A DNA stretch of 20,850 bases, from NCBI GenBank assembly GCA_945888895.1, contig CAMDAY010000007.1:1-20850 (forward strand), written 5' to 3'. This document shows positions 16,265 through 20,850 of this stretch, piece by piece. The notes beneath the pieces are model-generated. The model did no database searches. It had not been told where the DNA came from and saw only the letters and a program-made list of their open reading frames with translations. This DNA is from Dehalococcoides mccartyi (GTDB lineage Bacteria > Chloroflexota > Dehalococcoidia > UBA2979). The first letter of the stretch is position 1; every line of letters starts with the position of its first letter. The translations under genes and the position numbers were made by a program.

Positions 16265-17248
16265 CTACCCGGCCAGCGGAGCGCGGGCGACGAGGCAGCG
16301 CCACTCGGCCTCGCCGGTGACGCGCACCGCCGTCAAGCCGAGGGCGGCGGCGGCCTCGCGTACCTCGTCGGCGTCGCGGGCGATGAAGCCACTGAGGATC
16401 ACCGTGCCGCCCGCACGGATCGCGAGCGCGAACGCGGGCAGCAGCAGCAGGTTCACCGTCGACGAGATGTTCGCGACGAGGATGTCGCAGCACGCGCGCG
16501 GTGGTTCCTCCCACGGCCAGTCGAGCACCGGCACGCCGATCATCGGCGCGCCGTGTTCCGGGGCGCCGGGCAGCGAGCCTGCGCGGAAGTCGATGCGATC
16601 CTCGACGGCGTTGAGGCGCGCGTTCTCGATCGCGATGGCGATCGTGTCCGGGTCGTTGTCGCAGGCACGCACGCTGCCCGCGCCCAGCAGCGCGCTGGCG
16701 ATCGCGAGGATGCCCGAGCCCGCGCCGACATCAAGCACGTCCGGCGTGCCGCGCTGCTCTTCCTCGAGCGCTTCGAGGCACAGGCGCGTCGTCTCGTGCT
16801 GGCCGGTGCCGAAGGCGGTGCCGGGGTCGAGCTCCACGACGACCTCGCCGGGCTGCGGGTCGTAGGGCTCCCACGACGGACGCACGACGAGGCGCGGGCC
16901 GATGTGCTGCACGTGGTAGAACTGCTTCCACTCCTCCGACCACTGGTGCGCGCCGACCTCGGCGAAGCGCAGCGCGGGCAGCGGCGCGGTCAGTTCGAGC
17001 GCGTTCAGGCGATGGCGTAGCGCACGACGCGCCGCGCCCGCGGCCATCGAGGGAAATGTGGCGCGCACGAGTGACGGTGCGTCGAGTTCTTCGTAGTGGA
17101 AGTCGGCGTTGTCATCGACGCGGATCGCGGGCTCGATCGAGACGCCCTCGGCGCCTGCCTCGTGCAGCGCGTCCGACACGGCGTCGACGTCGTCCGGCGC
17201 GACGCGTGCGGTCACCTCGACCCAGTGCTGGTCACTCGACGAGGTCAT
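16265..17248 (-). CDS. prmA: Ribosomal protein L11 methyltransferase
   Basis: 327 aa, a usual PrmA length. The N-terminal substrate-recognition part (about 1-100) is followed by the PrmA signature DPGTAFGTGQHETT (141-154). Then come the SAM-binding motif VLDVGAGSGIL (171-181), an acidic residue ending the next strand (CDND) and VANIS in place of the common NANI. The enzyme methylates lysines and the N-terminus of ribosomal protein L11 using S-adenosylmethionine. It follows dnaJ by five bases without a purine-rich ribosome binding site, so translation is probably coupled to dnaJ. The dnaJ-prmA order is common in many bacteria. The ends are well fixed. Confidence 0.94.
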   Translation of the reverse strand: MTSSSDQHWVEVTARVAPDDVDAVSDALHEAGAEGVSIEPAIRVDDNADFHYEELDAPSLVRATFPSMAAGAARRALRHRLNALELTAPLPALRFAEVGAHQWSEEWKQFYHVQHIGPRLVVRPSWEPYDPQPGEVVVELDPGTAFGTGQHETTRLCLEALEEEQRGTPDVLDVGAGSGILAIASALLGAGSVRACDNDPDTIAIAIENARLNAVEDRIDFRAGSLPGAPEHGAPMIGVPVLDWPWEEPPRACCDILVANISSTVNLLLLPAFALAIRAGGTVILSGFIARDADEVREAAAALGLTAVRVTGEAEWRCLVARAPLAG

Positions 17249-17253
17249 GGAGG

Positions 17254-18369
17254 TTAGGAGAAGACGTCGCGGATGCGGCCGAAGAAGCCGGCGTCCTCGG
17301 CGGGCACCTCGGGCGTGCCGAGGGACTCGGCGAGCTGGCGCATCAGCTCCTTCTGCTCGCTCGACAGCCGGTCCGGCACAACGACGAACGTCCGCACGAG
17401 GAGGTCGCCGCGCCCGCTGCCGCGCAGGTGCGGCACGCCGCGGCCCTTGATCACGTGGACCTCGCCGTGCTGCACGCCGCCGCGGAGCTTCAGCTCCTCG
17501 GTGTCGCCATCGAGCGTCGGGATGCCGACGTCGATGCCGAGCGCGGCCTGCGCGACGTTGAGCGGCAGGTCGTACACGAGGTTCTGATCGAGGCGCTTGA
17601 ACGTGTCGTGGTCCGCCACGGCCAGCTCGACGTAGAGGTTGCCCGACGGGCCGCCGTGCTGGCCGGCGTCGCCCTCGCCCGCGATGCGGATCTGCGAACC
17701 CTCATCGACGCCGCCGGGGATGCGGACGGTGCGCTTCACGCGCGCGCGCTTCGCACCGGCGCCGCGGCACTCCGGGCAGGGGTTCGTGACGATCTGGCCC
17801 TCGCCTCGGCAGCGGTTGCAGGCAGTGACGTTCACGAACTGGCCGAAGAGCGACTGCTGCACGCGGCGCAGCTCGCCGGCGCCGTTGCACTCCGGGCAGG
17901 TCTGGCGCTCGCCGCCGTCCTTCTGGCCCGTCGCCTTGCAGTCGTTACATCGCTCGGTGCGCTGGTAGACGATCTCCTTCTCGACGCCGAAGACCGCCTC
18001 CTCGAGCGTGAGCTCGAGGGTCGCGCGGAGGTCAGAGCCCGGCTGCGGGCCGCCTCGACGTTGCGCGGTGCCGCGGAAGAACTGGTCGAAGATGTCGCCG
18101 AAGCCGCCGAAGCCCTCGTGGCCGGAGAAGCCCTGCGCGCCGCCGTTCACGCCGTTGATGCCGAAGCGGTCATACTTCGCGCGCTTGTCCGTGTCGGACA
18201 GCACCTCGTACGCGGCGTTCACCTGCTTGAAGCGAGTCTCGGCCTCAGGCTCCTTGTTCCGGTCGGGGTGGTACTCCATGGCGAGCTTGCGGAACGCCCG
18301 CTTGATCTCGTCCGCCGAGGCATCACGCCCAACGCCGAGCACGCCATAGAGGTCAGTTTCAGTCGTCAT
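17254..18369 (-). CDS. dnaJ: Chaperone protein DnaJ
   Basis: 371 aa, typical of type I DnaJ. The J domain carries HPD at 34-36, which stimulates DnaK ATPase. A short Gly/Phe region (SGHEGFGGFGDIFDQF) follows. Four zinc motifs are present: CNDCKATG, CPECNGAG, CNRCRGEG and CPECRGAG; the first has Ala in place of the usual first Gly. Two beta-barrel substrate domains and the dimer end complete the protein. ATG 18369 starts at MTTETDLYGVLG and fits the family. A longer frame from 18417 would run through the promoter. A perfect TATAAT sits nine bases before the start, so the mRNA is probably leaderless. prmA follows five bases after the stop. Confidence 0.97.
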   Translation of the reverse strand: MTTETDLYGVLGVGRDASADEIKRAFRKLAMEYHPDRNKEPEAETRFKQVNAAYEVLSDTDKRAKYDRFGINGVNGGAQGFSGHEGFGGFGDIFDQFFRGTAQRRGGPQPGSDLRATLELTLEEAVFGVEKEIVYQRTERCNDCKATGQKDGGERQTCPECNGAGELRRVQQSLFGQFVNVTACNRCRGEGQIVTNPCPECRGAGAKRARVKRTVRIPGGVDEGSQIRIAGEGDAGQHGGPSGNLYVELAVADHDTFKRLDQNLVYDLPLNVAQAALGIDVGIPTLDGDTEELKLRGGVQHGEVHVIKGRGVPHLRGSGRGDLLVRTFVVVPDRLSSEQKELMRQLAESLGTPEVPAEDAGFFGRIRDVFS

Positions 18370-18378
18370 AGAAATCGC

Positions 18379-18384
18379 ATTATA
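18379..18384 (-). promoter_or_regulatory. Consensus -10 (TATAAT) of dnaJ, positioned for a leaderless transcript
   Basis: ATTATA on the plus strand is TATAAT on the minus strand. Nine bases lie between its last T and the dnaJ ATG, so transcription should begin within about three bases of the start codon. No ribosome binding site is present. A classical -35 is absent; the direct repeats at 18401-18419 overlap where it should be. Confidence 0.6.
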
Positions 18385-18400
18385 CCGGGCCGGTCGTGCT

Positions 18401-18448
18401 GAGCACCCGGGGAGCACCCTGACCCGCCCTTAACCGGATGTGAACCGG
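18401..18448. promoter_or_regulatory. Two pairs of 11-bp-spaced direct repeats between dnaJ and the phosphoesterase gene
   Basis: GAGCACCC occurs at 18401-18408 and 18412-18419. AACCGG occurs at 18432-18437 and 18443-18448. Each pair is spaced by 11 bases, about one helical turn, which is typical of binding sites for dimeric response regulators. The first pair overlaps the -35 region of dnaJ; the second lies about 70 bases ahead of the phosphoesterase start. Read on the minus strand, the second pair gives CCGGTTCAC and CCGGTTAAG, distantly like the GTTCACC units of the actinobacterial PhoP box. The regulator is unknown. Confidence 0.35.
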
Positions 18449-18518
18449 CCCATTCCGTCCGAGGCATAGGGTCGTGCGTCAGAACCGTTCGAACGCCCAC
18501 ATCCGCCTCGGAGGCACC

Positions 18519-19712
18519 ATGCACCTGTTCCCGTCCACCCGCTGGGCGATGATTGCCATCGCCCTCCTCCTCGTCGCCGCGGCGGCGATCGCGATCCCCG
18601 GCCGCCGCGCGAGCGCCGACGACCCCCAGCGCTTCACGTTCGGCCTCTGGGGCGACGTCCCCTACGCGAAGGCGGGCAACACCGCGGAAGTCCCGTTGAT
18701 GATCAACGACATGAATGCGGCGAACCTCGCGTTCACGGTCTTCAACGGCGACACGAAGGACGGCTCGTCCCGCTGCGACGACTCCGGCTACGTGGAAGCG
18801 GCCGCCCGCTTCAACTCCACGACTGCGCCCACGGTCTACGTGGTCGGTGACAACGAGTGGACCGACTGCCACCGCACCAACAACGGGAACTTCAACGGCC
18901 TGGAGCGACTGGACTACCTCCGGCGGACGATGTTCAACACCATCGCTTCCTTCGGGAAGACCACGATGCCGCTGGAGCACCAGGGGCCCGTCGGCGGCAA
19001 GTACGCCGAGAACACCCGCTGGATCTACGGCAATGTGGCGTTCATCGGCCTCAACATGGTCGGCAGCAACAACAACTTCGTCCTCGACGCGAAGAACTGC
19101 GACGATGGCGGCCGATCGAAGCGCACGATGGACGACTGCCTGAAGAACAATCTCGAGGCGGCCTCGCGCGACCAGGCGAACATCGACTGGATGCGCCAGA
19201 CCTTTGCGATCGCCAGGCAGCGCAACCTTGCGGGCGTGATGATCGTTGCGCAGGCGGACCTCTCGTTCGATGTGCCCGAGACGCTCGCCGACGAGCGCAG
19301 CGACCCCAACTTCAACGGCCTCACCCGCTTCATCGACGCGATGGTGGAGGAGACGCAGAAGTACGCAGGGCAGGTGGTGTACGTCCACGGCGACACGCAC
19401 CACTTCAAGGTCGACAAGCCGCTGTCGATCGACCCCACCGTGAAGAGCGGCAATCGCTATCTCTTCAACGACAACTCGCGCGTCATCCCGAACCTCACGC
19501 GCGTGGAGACGTTCGGCAACACCAACGTGAACTGGGTCAAGGTCACCGTTGATCCGACCAGCCGCAACGTCTTCATCTTCGAGCCGATGATGCTGCGCGA
19601 CGCCGCGTTCAAGGCGCCGACCACCCCGATCCCGACGGCGACCCCTGCCGGCGCGACGGCCACCCCGATCGCGTCGCCCACGGCCACGGCTACCGCCACG
19701 CCGAAGCCGTAA
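18519..19712 (+). CDS. Secreted metallophosphoesterase-like protein (GDNEWTDC type)
   Basis: 397 aa. It starts with a signal peptide (hydrophobic 11-27, ASA-D near 33). The catalytic half shows calcineurin-like metal-site positions in altered form: WGDVPY (D46), NGDTKDG (77-82), VVGDNEWTDCHR (109-119) and HGDTHH (290-295). Classical enzymes read DxH, GDxxD, GNH[DE] and GHxH. From memory, the GDNEWTDCHR block marks a known secreted subfamily, so these changes are probably shared rather than decay. The C-terminal tail is Pro/Thr/Ala-rich with no membrane anchor. ATG 18519 follows GGAGG (18510-18514); an upstream in-frame GTG at 18474 has no ribosome binding site. It is the only plus-strand gene between dnaK and dnaJ. 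Substrate unknown. Confidence 0.75.
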   Translation: MHLFPSTRWAMIAIALLLVAAAAIAIPGRRASADDPQRFTFGLWGDVPYAKAGNTAEVPLMINDMNAANLAFTVFNGDTKDGSSRCDDSGYVEAAARFNSTTAPTVYVVGDNEWTDCHRTNNGNFNGLERLDYLRRTMFNTIASFGKTTMPLEHQGPVGGKYAENTRWIYGNVAFIGLNMVGSNNNFVLDAKNCDDGGRSKRTMDDCLKNNLEAASRDQANIDWMRQTFAIARQRNLAGVMIVAQADLSFDVPETLADERSDPNFNGLTRFIDAMVEETQKYAGQVVYVHGDTHHFKVDKPLSIDPTVKSGNRYLFNDNSRVIPNLTRVETFGNTNVNWVKVTVDPTSRNVFIFEPMMLRDAAFKAPTTPIPTATPAGATATPIASPTATATATPKP

Positions 19713-19732
19713 CCCCGCCGGGCGGCATCGAG

Positions 19733-19769
19733 CACAAGAGGCCCGGGCTCACGCCCGGGCCTACTTGTG
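19733..19769. terminator. Bidirectional hairpin terminator between the phosphoesterase gene and dnaK
   Basis: CACAAG-AGGCCCGGGC (19733-19748) pairs with GCCCGGGCCT-A-CTTGTG (19753-19769) around a TCAC loop, with a single bulged base. The 16-bp stem lies between two convergent genes and can serve both. Neither side has a true T-run. Confidence 0.75.
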
Positions 19770-19796
19770 TGTCCCATGTCGAACCCGCCGAGGCGA

Positions 19797-20850
19797 CTAT
19801 ACCTCGCGGAACTCGCCTTCGATCGTCTCGCCTTCGGCGTCTGCGCCGGGCTGTGAGTCGCCGCCGCTGCCGGGGGCGTTCGCGGCCTGCTGCGCACCGT
19901 AGACCGCTGCGCCGACCTCCTGCATCGCCTTCGAGAGCGCGGCGAGCTTCTCGCCGATCACCTCGTTGTCCTCACCCTTGAGGGACTCGCGGACCTCGGC
20001 GACGGCGTCGGTGACGGACTTCTTCTGGTCCTCCGAGATCACCTCGGCGTTGTCGGCGACCATCTTCTCTGCGGAGTACGCGAGGGACTCCGCCTGGTTG
20101 CGCGTCTCCACTGCAGCGCGGCGCTCCGCGTCCTCGGCGGCGTGGGCCTCGCCCTCCTTGCGGAGTCGCTCGACCTCGACGTCCGTCAGGCCGCTCGCCG
20201 ACTGGATCGTGACGTGCTGCTGCTTGCCGGTCGCCTTGTCCGAGGCCGACACCTTCACGATGCCGTTCGCGTCGATATCGAACGTCACCTCGACCTGCGG
20301 GACACCTCGCGGCGCCGGGAGCAGGCCGTCTAGGATGAAGCGCGCCATCGACTTGTTGTCGGTCGCCATCGACCGCTCGCCCTGCAGCACGTGGATCTCG
20401 ACCGACGGCTGGTTGTCCGAGGCAGTCGAGAACGTCTGGGACGCGCTCGTCGGGATCGTCGTGTTGCGCTCGATCAGCGAGGTCATCACGCCGCCCAGCG
20501 TCTCGATGCCCAGCGTCAGCGGCGTCACGTCGAGGAGGAGGACATCCTTCACCTCACCCTTGAGCACGCCGGCCTGCACCGCCGCGCCGATCGCGACGAC
20601 CTCGTCCGGGTTCACTCCGCGGTGCGGCTCCTTGCCGAAGAACTCCTGCACCTTCGCCTGCACCAGCGGCATGCGCGTCATGCCGCCGACGAGCACCACC
20701 TCGTCGATGTCGCCCGGCGAGACGCCCGCGTCCTTCAGCGCCTGCTTCACCGGCTCGATGGAGCGGTCGACGAGGTCGCCGACCAGCTGCTCGAACTTCG
20801 AGCGGGTGAGGTTCAGCACCATGTGCTTCGGCCCGGAGGCGTCCGCAGTG
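19797..20850 (-). CDS. dnaK: Chaperone protein DnaK, C-terminal part (5' end beyond the window)
   Basis: The frame is open from the window edge to TAG at 19797. The visible part begins at TADASGPKHMVLNLTRSKFE, about residue 290 of a standard DnaK. It contains the third Hsp70 signature (VVLVGGMTRMPLVQAKV), GVNPDEVVAIGAA, the linker region DVLLLDVTPLTLGIET, the substrate-binding beta domain (VLQGERSMATDNKSM, PAPRGVPQVEVTFDIDANG) and the helical lid. It ends in a Gly/Ser-rich stretch and EGEFREV. DnaK is the ATP-driven Hsp70 chaperone working with DnaJ, which is on the same strand but separated by a convergent gene and a terminator hairpin. The ATPase half and promoter lie outside the window. 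Confidence 0.97.
   Translation of the reverse strand, partial: TADASGPKHMVLNLTRSKFEQLVGDLVDRSIEPVKQALKDAGVSPGDIDEVVLVGGMTRMPLVQAKVQEFFGKEPHRGVNPDEVVAIGAAVQAGVLKGEVKDVLLLDVTPLTLGIETLGGVMTSLIERNTTIPTSASQTFSTASDNQPSVEIHVLQGERSMATDNKSMARFILDGLLPAPRGVPQVEVTFDIDANGIVKVSASDKATGKQQHVTIQSASGLTDVEVERLRKEGEAHAAEDAERRAAVETRNQAESLAYSAEKMVADNAEVISEDQKKSVTDAVAEVRESLKGEDNEVIGEKLAALSKAMQEVGAAVYGAQQAANAPGSGGDSQPGADAEGETIEGEFREV

Noticed and set aside
18385..18420. CIRCE/HrcA operator ahead of dnaJ
   Set aside because: GTGCTGAGCAC looks slightly similar, but the TTAGCACTC-N9-GAGTGCTAA consensus is not met and the arm spacing is wrong.

Overview
The window is GC-rich bacterial chromosome with dense coding on both strands. 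It most likely comes from a Chloroflexota member near Dehalococcoidia or Thermomicrobia. I infer this from secreted proteins with Pro/Thr/Ala/Ser-rich tails and linkers, a DnaE with an intact-looking PHP domain, the gene content, and the codon bias. No rRNA, tRNA or taxon-decisive marker is present, so the phylum call is moderate and the class call weak.

Layout. (1) 1-102 is the end of a GNAT-like acetyltransferase, followed by dnaE (236-4015) behind a sigma70-type promoter. (2) 4016-4457 is non-coding and holds a 283-bp element with 36-bp imperfect terminal inverted repeats, then the promoter and leader of the next operon. (3) 4458-10184 is a plus-strand Bat-type operon: MoxR AAA+ ATPase, DUF58 protein, BatD-like membrane protein, BatA-like VWA protein and a BatB-BatC (VWA-TPR) fusion. 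Most junctions are translationally coupled. (4) 14890 down to 10143 is a minus-strand operon: a second MoxR, a second DUF58 protein with membrane segments, and a large TgpA-type membrane transglutaminase homologue. It converges on the first operon with a 42-bp overlap of the two 3' ends. (5) 15147-16253 is a secreted, probably lipid-anchored M23 peptidase, divergent from the second operon. (6) 20850 down to 16265 is the heat-shock/translation block dnaK (5' end outside the window), dnaJ and prmA on the minus strand. A plus-strand secreted metallophosphoesterase (18519-19712) lies between dnaK and dnaJ. A strong hairpin separates it from dnaK, and dnaJ has its own consensus -10 element.

How the parts may work together. 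MoxR ATPases act as chaperone-like remodelers for VWA/DUF58 partners. Two complete but differently built MoxR-DUF58 modules sit face to face here. The first keeps VWA metal sites (MIDAS) in all three of its VWA-like proteins. The second has lost the MIDAS in its DUF58 protein and all three positions aligned with the catalytic Cys-His-Asp triad in its transglutaminase domain. The second module therefore looks like a non-enzymatic envelope assembly or sensing complex and is the most interesting object in the window. The adjacent peptidoglycan hydrolase fits a cell-envelope theme.
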